Part shown: positions 7,804 through 16,488 of the stretch, in pieces
How positions within the stretch are numbered: position 1 is the stretch's first letter
How the letters are laid out: each line of letters opens with the position of its first letter
Source of the DNA: Nocardioides sp.
GTDB taxonomy: Bacteria > Actinomycetota > Actinomycetes > Propionibacteriales > Nocardioidaceae
Direction: 5' to 3'
Length of the DNA: 49,433 nt
NCBI RefSeq assembly: GCF_025965415.1
Contig: NZ_JAOPWY010000092.1
Span: 1 to 49,433 of the forward strand
Program-made: the position numbers and the translations under genes
Notes under the pieces: model-generated
Database searches by the model: none
The model's input: only the letters and a program-made list of their open reading frames with translations
What the model was told of the DNA's origin: nothing

Positions 7804-9107
7804 GCTCCAGCCCCAGCCTCAACGCCGGCGCGAGGACCACGCCCCGCATGACCATCGGCGACGCGATGGAACGCCTCGTCAGGGGCGGCCTGCCGCTGCG
7901 CTTCACGGCGTACGACGGCAGCAGCGCCGGGCCGCCCGATGCCGCGCTCGGCATGGACCTGCGCACCGAGCGCGGGCTGTCCTACCTGATGACCGCGCCC
8001 GGCGATCTGGGCATGGCCCGGGCCTACGTCAGCGGCGACCTGGACCTGTCCGGCGTCCACCCGGGCGACCCCTACGACGCGCTGGTGCTGCTCAAGGACC
8101 ACACGAAGTTCCGGGTGCCGACGCCGTCCGAGGCACTGCGCATCGCCCGCGACCTCGGACTGTCGCACCTGCGCCCGCCGGCCCCGCCTCCCCAGGAGCA
8201 CCTGCCCCGCTGGCGGCGTGCGGTCGAGGGCCTGCGCCACTCGATGACGCGCGACGCCGAGGTCATCTCGCACCACTACGACGTGTCCAACAGCTTCTAC
8301 GAGCGGGTGCTCGGCCCGTCGATGGTCTACACCTGCGCGCTCTACGAGACGCCCGACGCGACGCTCGAGGACGCGCAGGCCGCGAAGTTCGACCTGGTCT
8401 GCCGCAAGCTCGACCTCCGGCCGGGGCAGCGGCTGCTCGACGTCGGGTGCGGCTGGGGCACCATGGTCCGCCACGCCGCCCGCGAGTACGGCGTGAAGGC
8501 GCTCGGCGTGACGCTGTCGCTCGAGCAGGCGCAGTGGGCCAAGGAGGCCATCGACCGCGAGGGACTCGGCGACCTCGCCGGGGTGCGCCACCTCGACTAC
8601 CGCGACGTCGTCGAGACGGGCTTCGACGCGGTGAGCTCGATCGGCCTGACCGAGCACGTCGGCGTGCGCAACTACCCCACCTACTTCTCCCACCTGCGCG
8701 ACCGGCTCAGGCCCGGCGGCCGGCTGCTCAACCACTGCATCACCCGTGCGCACAACGGCCGCCAGGAGACCGGGGCGTTCATCGACCGCTACGTCTTCCC
8801 CGACGGGGAGCTGATCGGGTCCGGCACCATCATCTCGGCCGCGCAGGACCAGGGCCTGGAGGTGCAGCACTCCGAGAACCTCCGGCTCCACTACGCCTCG
8901 ACCCTGCGCGACTGGAACCGCAACCTCGTCGAGCACTGGGACGAGTGCGTCGCCGAGGTGGGCGAGGGCACGGCGCGGGTGTGGGGCCTCTACATCGCCG
9001 GGTCGCGGGTCGGCTTCGAGCGCGGCGAGGTGGAGCTGCACCAGGTCCTGGCCACCCGCAACCACGCCGACGGACGGACCGATTTCCCGATGCGCCCCGA
9101 CTGGTGA
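7800..9107 (+). CDS. Cyclopropane-fatty-acid-synthase-like phospholipid methyltransferase
   Basis: 435 residues. It has the long N-terminal lipid-binding region of CFA synthases, then SHHYDVSNSFYERVLG and SMVYTCALYE (conserved CFAS block), the SAM motif LLDVGCGWGTM, and GLTEHVG. In this context it is most likely the enzyme that methylenates unsaturated acyl chains as the first step to 10-methyl fatty acids, with the preceding flavoprotein doing the reduction. A true cyclopropane synthase remains possible. Translation is coupled to the flavoprotein by an ATGA overlap. Confidence 0.82.
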   Translation: MSSSPSLNAGARTTPRMTIGDAMERLVRGGLPLRFTAYDGSSAGPPDAALGMDLRTERGLSYLMTAPGDLGMARAYVSGDLDLSGVHPGDPYDALVLLKDHTKFRVPTPSEALRIARDLGLSHLRPPAPPPQEHLPRWRRAVEGLRHSMTRDAEVISHHYDVSNSFYERVLGPSMVYTCALYETPDATLEDAQAAKFDLVCRKLDLRPGQRLLDVGCGWGTMVRHAAREYGVKALGVTLSLEQAQWAKEAIDREGLGDLAGVRHLDYRDVVETGFDAVSSIGLTEHVGVRNYPTYFSHLRDRLRPGGRLLNHCITRAHNGRQETGAFIDRYVFPDGELIGSGTIISAAQDQGLEVQHSENLRLHYASTLRDWNRNLVEHWDECVAEVGEGTARVWGLYIAGSRVGFERGEVELHQVLATRNHADGRTDFPMRPDW

Positions 9108-9115
9108 GACACCGA

Positions 9116-9121
9116 TAGCCT
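9116..9121 (+). promoter_or_regulatory. -10 box (TAGCCT) for the SIP-type reductase
   Basis: TAGCCT is followed by a six-base spacer and the GTG at 9128, immediately after the methyltransferase stop. It gives a leaderless mRNA for the reductase and probably for era. Confidence 0.6.
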
Positions 9122-9127
9122 CTTCGG

Positions 9128-9904
9128 GTGAGCACCCGCGCAGCCCAGTTCCGGGCGACCGTACGTCGCCGCGAACCGCTGACCGACCACCTCGTGCGGC
9201 TGGTCCTCGACGGCCTCGACGGGTTCGCGTCCACTGGCGTGCCCGACGAGTGGGTCGGCCTCGTGGTGCCCGGCCAGTTCCAGAGCCGCTACTACACCGT
9301 GCGGTCGCTCCGGGACGGCGAGCTGACCCTCGACGTCGTCGTCCACGACGTCGGGCTGGTCACCGAGTGGGCGATGCGCGACTGCGTCGGCGACACGGTC
9401 ACGATCACCGAGCCCAAGTCGTCCTTCTCGCCGCCGGCCGGAGCCGGGTGGCTGCTGCTGGTCGGCGACCTGACGGCCATGCCCGCGATCGCCCGCATCC
9501 TGGAGGCCCGCCCCGACCTGCCGACGTACGTCATCGCGGAGGTCCCCGACGACCTGGGCGACTACCTGCCCGGGCACGCGCAGGTCAGCTGGCTCGCGCC
9601 CCCGTCCGCCGGGCAGAGCGCGCTGGCCGAGGTCGTCGAGGGCATCGACTGGCCCGAGGGCGAGGGCTACTTCTGGATGGCCGGGGAGTCCGCGCAGATG
9701 CGGGCGATCCGCAAGCACCTGATGCGCGACATCGGCCTGCCGACCAGCCACTACGACGTGATGGGCTACTGGCGCGCGACCGCTGGCCGGCAGCCACGCG
9801 CGGTCGATCCCGGACCCATCTGGCGCGCGGGCAAGGCGGCAGGGAAGAGTGACGAGCAGATCTGGGCCGACTACGACGCAGCGCGAGAGGCGAGCGATGG
9901 CTGA
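9128..9904 (+). CDS. Siderophore-interacting protein (SIP) type FAD/NAD(P)H reductase
   Basis: 258 residues. The N-terminal FAD-binding half has SRYYTVRSL, the family's FAD motif (R-x-Y-T-x-R), and a C-terminal SIP domain contains WLLLVGDLTAMPAI and YFWMAGES. Such enzymes (ViuB/FscN-like) reduce ferric siderophores with NAD(P)H through FAD. No siderophore genes are nearby. The gene sits between the branched-fatty-acid pair and era, so a role as electron donor for that pathway is an alternative worth considering. Its 3' end overlaps the era start by eight bases. Confidence 0.86.
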   Translation: MSTRAAQFRATVRRREPLTDHLVRLVLDGLDGFASTGVPDEWVGLVVPGQFQSRYYTVRSLRDGELTLDVVVHDVGLVTEWAMRDCVGDTVTITEPKSSFSPPAGAGWLLLVGDLTAMPAIARILEARPDLPTYVIAEVPDDLGDYLPGHAQVSWLAPPSAGQSALAEVVEGIDWPEGEGYFWMAGESAQMRAIRKHLMRDIGLPTSHYDVMGYWRATAGRQPRAVDPGPIWRAGKAAGKSDEQIWADYDAAREASDG

Positions 9905-10952
9905 CGAGCAGGACGACACCACCGAGGACGTCGACGAGGACCTCGGTGAGGACGTCGACGACCTCGACGAGGACGACGAGGACGACGACTTCGACCTGTC
10001 CGGCGTCGCCCCGGCGGGCGCGTTCTACACCGCGCCCGAGGGCTACCGCAGCGGGTTCGCGTCCTTCGTCGGTCGGCCCAACGCCGGCAAGTCGACGCTG
10101 ACCAACGCCCTGGTCGGCCAGAAGATCGTCATCACCTCATCCAAGCCGCAGACCACCCGCAACGTGGTGCGTGGCATCGTGCACCGCGACGACGCCCAGC
10201 TGATCCTCGTCGACACGCCCGGCCTCCACCGCCCGCGCACCCTGCTCGGCGAGCGGCTCAACGACCTCGTGCGGACGACGTGGGCCGAGGTCGACGTCGT
10301 GGCCTGCTGCTTCCCCGCCAACGAGAAGATCGGCCCCGGCGACCGATTCCTGGTGACCGAGCTGGCCAAGGTGCGCCGCACCATCCGCATCGCCGTCGCC
10401 ACCAAGACCGACCTCGTCACCCCCGAGCAGCTGGGCCAGCACCTGCTGGACATCCAGGCGCTCGGTGAGGAGACCGCGACCGAGTGGGCCGAGATCGTCC
10501 CCGTCTCCGCGGTGTCCGGCGACCAGGTCCAGCTGCTGGCCGACCTCCTCGTCGCGCAGATGCCGGAGGGGCCGCCGCTCTACCCCGACGGCGACCTGAC
10601 GGATGCTCCCGAGGAGGCGCTCGCCGCCGACCTGATCCGCGAGGCCGCGCTCGAGGGCGTGCGCGACGAGCTGCCGCACTCGATCGCCGTCGTCGTCGAG
10701 GAGATGGGCCTGCGCGAGGGCCGTCCCGACGACAAGCCGCTGCTGGTCATCGTGGCCAACCTCTATGTCGAGCGTGACTCCCAGAAGGGGATCATGATCG
10801 GCCACAAGGGCGCGCGCCTGCGCGCGGTCGGCACGGCTGCGCGCAAGCAGATCGAGGCGCTGCTCGGCACGCCGGTCTACCTCGACCTGCAGGTCAAGAT
10901 CGCCAAGGACTGGCAGCGCGACCCGCGCCAGCTGCGCAAGCTCGGCTTCTGA
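9897..10952 (+). CDS. era: GTPase Era with acidic N-terminal extension
   Basis: 351 residues; typical Era is about 300. After an acidic stretch (residues 3-34, almost entirely Asp and Glu) comes the GTPase domain: G1 GRPNAGKST at residues 59-67, DTPG for G3, TKTD in place of the usual NKxD for G4, and VSA for G5. The C-terminal KH domain is complete (KGIMIGHKGARL; end RQLRKLGF). Era assists 30S assembly by binding the 3' end of 16S rRNA. The ATG at 9897 is the only reasonable start, overlapping the SIP gene. Other actinobacterial Era proteins also vary at the N-terminus, but such a dense acidic tail is notable. Confidence 0.95.
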   Translation: MADEQDDTTEDVDEDLGEDVDDLDEDDEDDDFDLSGVAPAGAFYTAPEGYRSGFASFVGRPNAGKSTLTNALVGQKIVITSSKPQTTRNVVRGIVHRDDAQLILVDTPGLHRPRTLLGERLNDLVRTTWAEVDVVACCFPANEKIGPGDRFLVTELAKVRRTIRIAVATKTDLVTPEQLGQHLLDIQALGEETATEWAEIVPVSAVSGDQVQLLADLLVAQMPEGPPLYPDGDLTDAPEEALAADLIREAALEGVRDELPHSIAVVVEEMGLREGRPDDKPLLVIVANLYVERDSQKGIMIGHKGARLRAVGTAARKQIEALLGTPVYLDLQVKIAKDWQRDPRQLRKLGF

Positions 10953-11022
10953 CCCGATCACCCGGGCGGATGGCAGCCATCGGGCATCGCGTGGGACCTG
11001 GGGTCGCGGTGGGCCGTGATGG

Positions 11023-12006
11023 TCACCGTGCCGTCGGGGTGCGTGGCCGACGTGGTCCTGCCCGGCGCGGCGTACGAGCTGGGGCCGGGGGCGCACCGCT
11101 GGCAGGACTCGCCTGCGCCTGCTTGCCGAGAGCCTCGATCAGGCGCCTGATCGCCGGCCTGCGTGAGGTGGGGGTGCGGTAGACGGCCATGAAGCGCCTC
11201 GTGGGAACGGGGCCCCGGAGCGGGATGACGCGGACGCTGTCGGGCAGGGCCGGGCGTCCCAGCCGCGGCAGCACGGCCACGCAGAGGCCCGCGGACACCA
11301 GCGCGACCTGGGAGGCGTACTCCTCCGCGCGGAAGTCCACACCAGGGTTCTCGGTCGAGGCGTTCAGCAGGTCGAGGATCCAGCGGGTGCAGATGCTGTC
11401 CGACACATCGGTGACCCACACGTCGCCCACCGTCTCCGAGAGCGCCACCGACCGCCGCTCGGCCAGGCGGTGCGAGGCCGGGACGACCAGGTCGACGGGG
11501 TCGTCGGCCAGGTGCACGGCCTCCAGGCCCGCAGCGAGCGTGGTGCGGTCGTGGACCCAGTCGTGGACGATCGCCACGTCGGCGTACCCGCTCGCGACCG
11601 CCTCGAGCCCCAGCTCGGGCGCCAGCTCCCTCAGCTGGACGCGCAGCTCCGGCGCGGCCTCGGCGAGTGCACCCAGTGCCGGCGCGGCAACACCGCGGAT
11701 CGCCGAGGGGAAGCACGCCAGGCTCAGCGTGCCCGTGAGTCCGCCCGCGAGCTCCTCGAGCCGGCCTCGCGCCACCTCCCGCGCTGCGTCGATGGAGACC
11801 GCGGCGTCGACCAGGACCAGGGCGGCGTCGGTGAGGACGACACCACGTCCCACGGGTTCGAGGAGTCGTACGCCCGCCTCGCGCTGCAGCCGGCCGATCT
11901 GCTGGCTCACGGCGGAGGGCGTGTAGCCGAGCTCGCGCGCCGCGGCGGCCACCGACCCGTGGCGGTGGACGGCGCGCAGGAACACGAGACGGGACAGGTT
12001 GATCAT
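11023..12006 (-). CDS. LysR family transcriptional regulator
   Basis: 327 residues. The N-terminal helix-turn-helix reads AVHRHGSVAAAARELGYTPSAVSQQI, followed by the linker helix and a periplasmic-binding-type effector domain. The last 35 residues are a Pro/Arg/Ala-rich tail outside the family norm. It is divergent from the SHMT-like gene with only 73 bases between them, the usual LysR arrangement, so it probably controls that gene. TAGCGT on the minus strand lies six bases before its ATG, making it leaderless. Confidence 0.9.
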   Translation of the reverse strand: MINLSRLVFLRAVHRHGSVAAAARELGYTPSAVSQQIGRLQREAGVRLLEPVGRGVVLTDAALVLVDAAVSIDAAREVARGRLEELAGGLTGTLSLACFPSAIRGVAAPALGALAEAAPELRVQLRELAPELGLEAVASGYADVAIVHDWVHDRTTLAAGLEAVHLADDPVDLVVPASHRLAERRSVALSETVGDVWVTDVSDSICTRWILDLLNASTENPGVDFRAEEYASQVALVSAGLCVAVLPRLGRPALPDSVRVIPLRGPVPTRRFMAVYRTPTSRRPAIRRLIEALGKQAQASPASGAPPAPARTPRRAGPRRPRTPTAR

Positions 12007-12079
12007 GTAGCAACGCTAACCAGTTCTGACGTCGAATTGGCGCTTGTCCTTATCTGTTTTCGGCGCCGATCATGGAGCC
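12007..12079. promoter_or_regulatory. Divergent leaderless promoters, LysR and SHMT-like genes
   Basis: The minus-strand -10 TAGCGT (plus coordinates 12013-12018) sits six bases from the LysR ATG. On the plus strand GATCAT at 12068-12073 sits six bases from the ATG at 12080. LysR binding should fall in the AT-richer middle (about 12020-12060); no single clear T-N11-A site stands out. Confidence 0.5.
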
Positions 12080-13402
12080 ATGACGGCACTCGCGCAGCAG
12101 CCCTGGCTTCCCGAGCACAGCCGGGCCTACGTCCACGCCCTGGCCGCGGCGGCCGCGGAGCGGCCCGGTCCCGCAGCGCTCGCCGAGCTGGACCGCCTGG
12201 TCGAGGCGAACCGTCAGATCCACGATCGTGACTGCCTGAACCTCAACCCGGCGACGAACATCATGAGTCCGCGCGCCGAGGCGATGCTGTCCGCCGGGCT
12301 CGGGTCGAGGGCATCGCTGGGATATCCCGGGGACAAGTACGAGATGGGCCTGGAAGCCATCGAGCAGATCGAGGTCATGGCGGCCGAGCTCGCTGCCGAC
12401 GTGTTCGGGGCGCGGTACGCCGAGATCCGCGTGCCGTCGGGCGCCATCGCCAACCTGTACGCCTTCATGGCGACGTGCGAGCCCGGGGACACGATCATCG
12501 CCCCGCCTCCCAGCATCGGGGGCCACGTCACCCACCACGCCGGCGGGTCCGCCGGGATGTATCGGTTGCGCACCGTCCCAGCACCGGTCGACGCCGACCG
12601 GTTCACCGTCGACGTGGCGGGCCTGCGCGCCCTCGCCCTCGAGCACCGGCCCCGGATGATCACCATCGGCGCCAGCATGAACCTCTACCCGCACCCGGTC
12701 GCTGCCCTGCGTGAGGTCGCCGACGAGGTGGGAGCAGTGCTGCTCTTCGACGCCGCCCACCTGTGCGGCCTGATTGCCGGAGGCGCCTGGCCGAACCCCC
12801 TCGAGCAGGGTGCGCACCTGATGACGATGAGCACCTACAAGAGCCTCGGCGGGCCGCCCGCGGGCCTGATCGTCACCAACGAACCGGAGATCGCCCAACG
12901 CCTCGACGCCATCGCCTACCCCGGGCTGACCGCCAACTTCGACGCCGGCAAGGCCGCTGCCCTGGCCGTGACCATGCTCGACTGGAAGGCAGCCGGCACC
13001 GAGTACGCCGCGACGATGGTGCAGACCGCCACCGAGCTCGCCTCGGGCCTGCTGGCGCGAGGGCTGCCCGTGTTCGAGGGCGCCGGGGGAGCGACCGCGT
13101 CCCACCAGCTCGCCCTCGAGGCACACCAGTGGGGAGGTGGCCAGAGCGCCGCGAAGCTCCTGCGGCGGGCCAACCTCCTGACATCCGGGATCGGCCTTCC
13201 CGTGGACGCGGTGGACGGCGACATGAACGGGCTGCGGATTGGCACCCCCGAGCTGGTGCGACTGGGCATGAAGCCTCACGACATGGACGAGCTCGCCTCG
13301 CTCATCGCCGAGGGCCTGTCGGCCGAGGTCGATCACGGCGACCTCGCCGCCCGGGTCACGACGTACCGGTCCCGCTTCTCGGGAGTGCACTTCACCGCCT
13401 AG
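12080..13402 (+). CDS. PLP-dependent serine hydroxymethyltransferase-like enzyme
   Basis: 440 residues. Fold-type I features follow the GlyA pattern: LGYPGDKYEMGLEAIEQIE (the SHMT Y-P-G block), DAAHLCGLIAGG, and the PLP lysine Lys254 in MSTYKSLGGPPAG. SHMT normally reads TTTHKTLRGPRGG there, so this is a divergent paralogue, not housekeeping GlyA. It could act on a beta-hydroxy amino acid or alpha-methylserine, or as an aldolase; the substrate cannot be settled from sequence. Control by the divergent LysR protein suggests an inducible catabolic role. The ATG at 12080 fits the leaderless promoter. Confidence 0.75.
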   Translation: MTALAQQPWLPEHSRAYVHALAAAAAERPGPAALAELDRLVEANRQIHDRDCLNLNPATNIMSPRAEAMLSAGLGSRASLGYPGDKYEMGLEAIEQIEVMAAELAADVFGARYAEIRVPSGAIANLYAFMATCEPGDTIIAPPPSIGGHVTHHAGGSAGMYRLRTVPAPVDADRFTVDVAGLRALALEHRPRMITIGASMNLYPHPVAALREVADEVGAVLLFDAAHLCGLIAGGAWPNPLEQGAHLMTMSTYKSLGGPPAGLIVTNEPEIAQRLDAIAYPGLTANFDAGKAAALAVTMLDWKAAGTEYAATMVQTATELASGLLARGLPVFEGAGGATASHQLALEAHQWGGGQSAAKLLRRANLLTSGIGLPVDAVDGDMNGLRIGTPELVRLGMKPHDMDELASLIAEGLSAEVDHGDLAARVTTYRSRFSGVHFTA

Positions 13403-13557
13403 CGTGGCGGGCGGCGCGACCGTGGGCCAGCAGGCCAGGTCACACCGGCGTCGTCGACGGTGTCGGGGGAGTAGGCGGCCGCTCGCCGCAGGCGGGTGAC
13501 GCGGTGTCGCCGCAGGTCGAGGTGCTCGGGACCCTGTCGGGGACGGTGCAGCAGGAC

Positions 13558-13563
13558 TAGGTT
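13558..13563 (+). promoter_or_regulatory. -10 box (TAGGTT) for the AMIN-like envelope protein
   Basis: TAGGTT is followed about 36 bases later by the ATG at 13600, which has its own Shine-Dalgarno (GGAGG, 13589-13593). This gene therefore seems to carry a short leader, unlike its leaderless neighbours. The remaining space from 13403 holds nothing recognisable. Confidence 0.4.
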
Positions 13564-13599
13564 CGGGTGCACCGGCTGTTGTATCCCTGGAGGTCCGAG

Positions 13600-14484
13600 A
13601 TGAGGATCCTGCGCAAGCTCTCGTCTACGTCCCTGCTGGTCGCGCTGCTCGTCGCCGCGCCGCAGTCCGGCGGTGCGCCGCCGCCGGCCGCACCGCAGGC
13701 CCTGCCCCAGCTGGTCGACGTACGTGCCGTGCACCGGGCGGGCTTCGACCGCGTGATCTTCCAGTTCGACTCCGGCATCCCGTCGGGCGCCGACGTCCGC
13801 TACGTCCGCAGGCTCCGGGGCGACGGCTCGGGACTGCCCATCCGGATCGCCGGTCGCGCGATCCTCCAGGTCGGTCTCCACGACACCCGCACCGACACTG
13901 CGAGTCCCGCCCCGGCCCGCCGGGCTTTCGCCCTGCCCAACGTCATGACGGCGGTGCGGTCGGGCCTCTTCGAGGGCTGGACGACGTACGGCATCGGGCT
14001 GGCGAGGCGCACCCCGGTCGAGGTGATCCGCCAGCCCGGGCGGAGCCGTGTGGTGATCGCGGTCGACGCCGACTTCCCGACGGTCGACCGCCAGGTGTTC
14101 TTCCTCGACGAGGACCGCTTCGCCGCCAACCAGGAGCCGTTCTTCGTCGCCCGGACGCGCCCCGTCCCGCTGGGGTCGCCGGCCACCGGGGTGATGGACC
14201 GGCTCTTCGCCGGCCCGCTCGACCGGGAGCGCAGCCGGGGGCTGCGCCTGGTCCGGTCCGGCGCGACGGGCTTCGCCGACCTGGCCGTCTCCGGCGGCAT
14301 CGCCCGCGTCCGGCTGCTGGGTCGGTGCTCCAGCGGTGGGTCGACGGTCACGATCGCGGGCGAGATCGCGCCGACGCTGCGCCAGTTCGACACCGTCGAC
14401 TGGGTCAAGGTCCTCGACCGGTCGGGGGCGACGGCCGACCCGACCGGTCCGACCGACTCGATCCCGGACTGCCTCAACCCCTGA
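13600..14484 (+). CDS. Exported protein with AMIN-like and GerMN-like domains
   Basis: 294 residues with a signal peptide (basic MRILRKL, then a hydrophobic stretch to about residue 22). Residues about 35-150 match the actinobacterial AMIN-like domain (VHRAGFDRVIFQFD). Residues about 180-280 look like a GerMN/sporulation-type domain (FFVARTRPVP, FADLAVSGGIARVRLLG). Such proteins are placed at the cell envelope and are thought to bind peptidoglycan. Function is unknown. The start is chosen for its Shine-Dalgarno; a GTG at 13567 is an alternative. Confidence 0.65.
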   Translation: MRILRKLSSTSLLVALLVAAPQSGGAPPPAAPQALPQLVDVRAVHRAGFDRVIFQFDSGIPSGADVRYVRRLRGDGSGLPIRIAGRAILQVGLHDTRTDTASPAPARRAFALPNVMTAVRSGLFEGWTTYGIGLARRTPVEVIRQPGRSRVVIAVDADFPTVDRQVFFLDEDRFAANQEPFFVARTRPVPLGSPATGVMDRLFAGPLDRERSRGLRLVRSGATGFADLAVSGGIARVRLLGRCSSGGSTVTIAGEIAPTLRQFDTVDWVKVLDRSGATADPTGPTDSIPDCLNP

Positions 14485-14657
14485 CGCCGCCCGACCGCGC
14501 GAGCAGCTCGCCCAGGTCGTCGAGGACCGCCTCGAGCGCTTCGGTGCCCCGACGAGTCGGACGCCGTCCGGGAGCGGTGAAGCCAGTTCCTTCTTTCCGA
14601 CCGGCCGGGCGCTCCGCACCGTAGGGTGAGGGGGTCGAACCTCATCGCCCCACCCTC

Positions 14658-15308
14658 GTGTCGGTCATCCGGCGCGTCTCGCTGAGCCTGCTCATCGCTG
14701 TCGTGGTCCCCGCCGTCGTGTTCTGCGGCGTCTTCGTGCTGGCGGGCGTGTGGACCGCGATCGCAGCGGCGCTCGCCTGGTCGTACGGCGCGATCGCGTG
14801 GCGCGCAGTGACCCGACGTCGTACGTCGGGGCTGCTGATCCTGACCGCCATCCTGCTCACCGGCCGGACCGCGCTCTCGGTCGTGGCCGGCAGCACGTGG
14901 CTCTACTTCCTGCAGCCGGTGATCAGCGACGGCATCGTCGCCTTCCTCTTCCTGCTGTCGCTGGCCAGCGCGCGACCGATGGTGGCCCGGCTGGCGGGCG
15001 ACTTCTACCCGATGGACCACGAGCTCGCGATGCGGCCGCGGATCCGCCGCCTCTTCTGGCACCTCACCGCGTTGTGGGCGGCGCTCGGGCTGGCCAAGGC
15101 CGGCATGACGCTCTGGCTGCTCCAGTCGCAGTCCCTGGAGACGTTCGTCCTGGTCAAGAGCGTCTCCATGCTGGCGATCAACGTGCTCGCGGCGTTCGCC
15201 ACGATCGGCATGGCAGCGCTGGTGGCGCGCAAGGAGGGCCTGATGGGCTCCACGCGCCTGCTGCCGGTGACCGTCGAGGCTCAGAACCCGATCGGGAGGC
15301 CGGCGTAG
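14658..15308 (+). CDS. VC0807-like integral membrane protein
   Basis: 216 residues with about six hydrophobic segments: two near the N-terminus, one around ILTAILLTGRTALSVV, one around SDGIVAFLFLLSLA, and two in the C-terminal half. The sequence FYPMDHELAMRPRIRRLFWHLTALWA is typical of the VC0807 family, related to intracellular-septation-A-type membrane proteins. Function is unknown. A -10 box TAGGGT lies at 14622-14627, and the GTG at 14658 is the likeliest start. The 173 bases before it hold only the promoter. Its last 28 bases overlap the convergent pobA gene. Confidence 0.6.
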   Translation: MSVIRRVSLSLLIAVVVPAVVFCGVFVLAGVWTAIAAALAWSYGAIAWRAVTRRRTSGLLILTAILLTGRTALSVVAGSTWLYFLQPVISDGIVAFLFLLSLASARPMVARLAGDFYPMDHELAMRPRIRRLFWHLTALWAALGLAKAGMTLWLLQSQSLETFVLVKSVSMLAINVLAAFATIGMAALVARKEGLMGSTRLLPVTVEAQNPIGRPA

Positions 15309-16465
15309 TTCTCGGCGAGGCCGGTGGCACCGGCCTCGCTCGTGGCGACCCACCGCAGCTGCGAGAGCTGCAGCTGCTGGTCGAAGTCGTCGCCGCTCGT
15401 GTGCAGCATCGTGGTCATCCACCACGAGAAGTGGGTGCAGCGCCAGACCCGGCGCAGCGCGGCGTCGGAGTAGGCGTCCGCGAGCCGGGCATCGTCCCTG
15501 CGCAGCAGGTCAACCAGGGCCGGTGCGAGCAGGCCCACGTCGGCCACCGCGAGGTTGAGCCCCTTGGCGCCGGTCGGCGGCACGATGTGGGCCGCGTCGC
15601 CGGCCAGGAACAGGCGTCCGTGGCGCATCGGCGTCTGCACGAAGGACCGCATCGGCAGCACGCTCTTCTCGGTGACCGGCCCCGGCGTGAGCGACCAGCC
15701 GTCCTGCCCGTCGCCGAGCCGGGTGGCCAGCGCCGACCAGATCCGGTCGTCGGACCAGTCGTCGATGTCGGTGTCGTGGGGGACCTGCAGGTAGAGCCGC
15801 GAGACCGTCGCCGAGCGCATCGAGTGCATCGCGAAGCCGTCGGGGTGCCAGGCATAGATCAGCTCGTCGGTCGACGGCGCGACGTCGGCCAGGATGCCGA
15901 GCCAGGAGTAGGGGTAGACCTTCTCCCAGCTCTGCCGGACCGCGTCCGGCACCGACGAGCGGGACGGGCCGAACGACCCGTCGCACCCCACCACCACCGA
16001 CGCGCTCACCCGGGTCGGCGAGCCCGACGCCGACACGAAGGTCACCGACGGGCTGTCCGACTCGAGGTCGTGCAGCGCGGTGTCGGAGACGCCGTAGTGC
16101 ACCTCCTGGCCGTCGGCTGCGCGCGCGGCGACGAGGTCCTTCTGCACCTCGGTCTGCCCGTAGACCCAGACCGACCGGCCGGTGAGGTCGACGAAGTCGA
16201 GGTGGTGCCGCTCCTCGGGCCACTGCAGGTAGATCCCGCGGTGCTGGTCACCCTCGCGCGCGAGCCGGTCGCCGAGGTCGGCCGAGCGGAGCAGGTCGAC
16301 CGACGACTGCTCGAGGATGCCGGCCCGGATCCGGGAGCCGACGTACTCCTCGGTGCGCGCCTCGACGACCACGGACTCGACGCCCTCGGCCGCGAGGAGG
16401 TGGGACAGCAACATGCCGGCGGGGCCGGCGCCGATGATCGCGACCTGGGTGCGCACGTCGTCCAT
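15281..16465 (-). CDS. pobA: 4-hydroxybenzoate 3-monooxygenase
   Basis: 394 residues, the same length as the well-studied Pseudomonas enzyme. The FAD dinucleotide motif IIGAGPAG is at residues 10-17, the DG motif VVGCDGSFGPSR follows, and the ribityl-binding GD motif is FLAGDAAHIVPPTGAKGLN. YPYSWLGILAD and the C-terminal ENYAGLP match the active-site tyrosine regions. The enzyme hydroxylates 4-hydroxybenzoate to protocatechuate with NAD(P)H and O2, feeding PcaGH encoded nearby. An ATG at 16465 gives this length; upstream in-frame Met codons lie in operator DNA. Its 3' end overlaps the VC0807-like gene. Confidence 0.96.
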   Translation of the reverse strand: MDDVRTQVAIIGAGPAGMLLSHLLAAEGVESVVVEARTEEYVGSRIRAGILEQSSVDLLRSADLGDRLAREGDQHRGIYLQWPEERHHLDFVDLTGRSVWVYGQTEVQKDLVAARAADGQEVHYGVSDTALHDLESDSPSVTFVSASGSPTRVSASVVVGCDGSFGPSRSSVPDAVRQSWEKVYPYSWLGILADVAPSTDELIYAWHPDGFAMHSMRSATVSRLYLQVPHDTDIDDWSDDRIWSALATRLGDGQDGWSLTPGPVTEKSVLPMRSFVQTPMRHGRLFLAGDAAHIVPPTGAKGLNLAVADVGLLAPALVDLLRRDDARLADAYSDAALRRVWRCTHFSWWMTTMLHTSGDDFDQQLQLSQLRWVATSEAGATGLAENYAGLPIGF

Positions 16466-16488
16466 GGGTGCAGTCAAGGCGGTGGCGT

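Noticed and set aside
13399..14619. 406-codon minus-strand ORF opposite the AMIN-like gene
   Set aside because: The plus-strand gene has a signal peptide, Shine-Dalgarno and domain matches; the antisense frame is Arg-rich without any.
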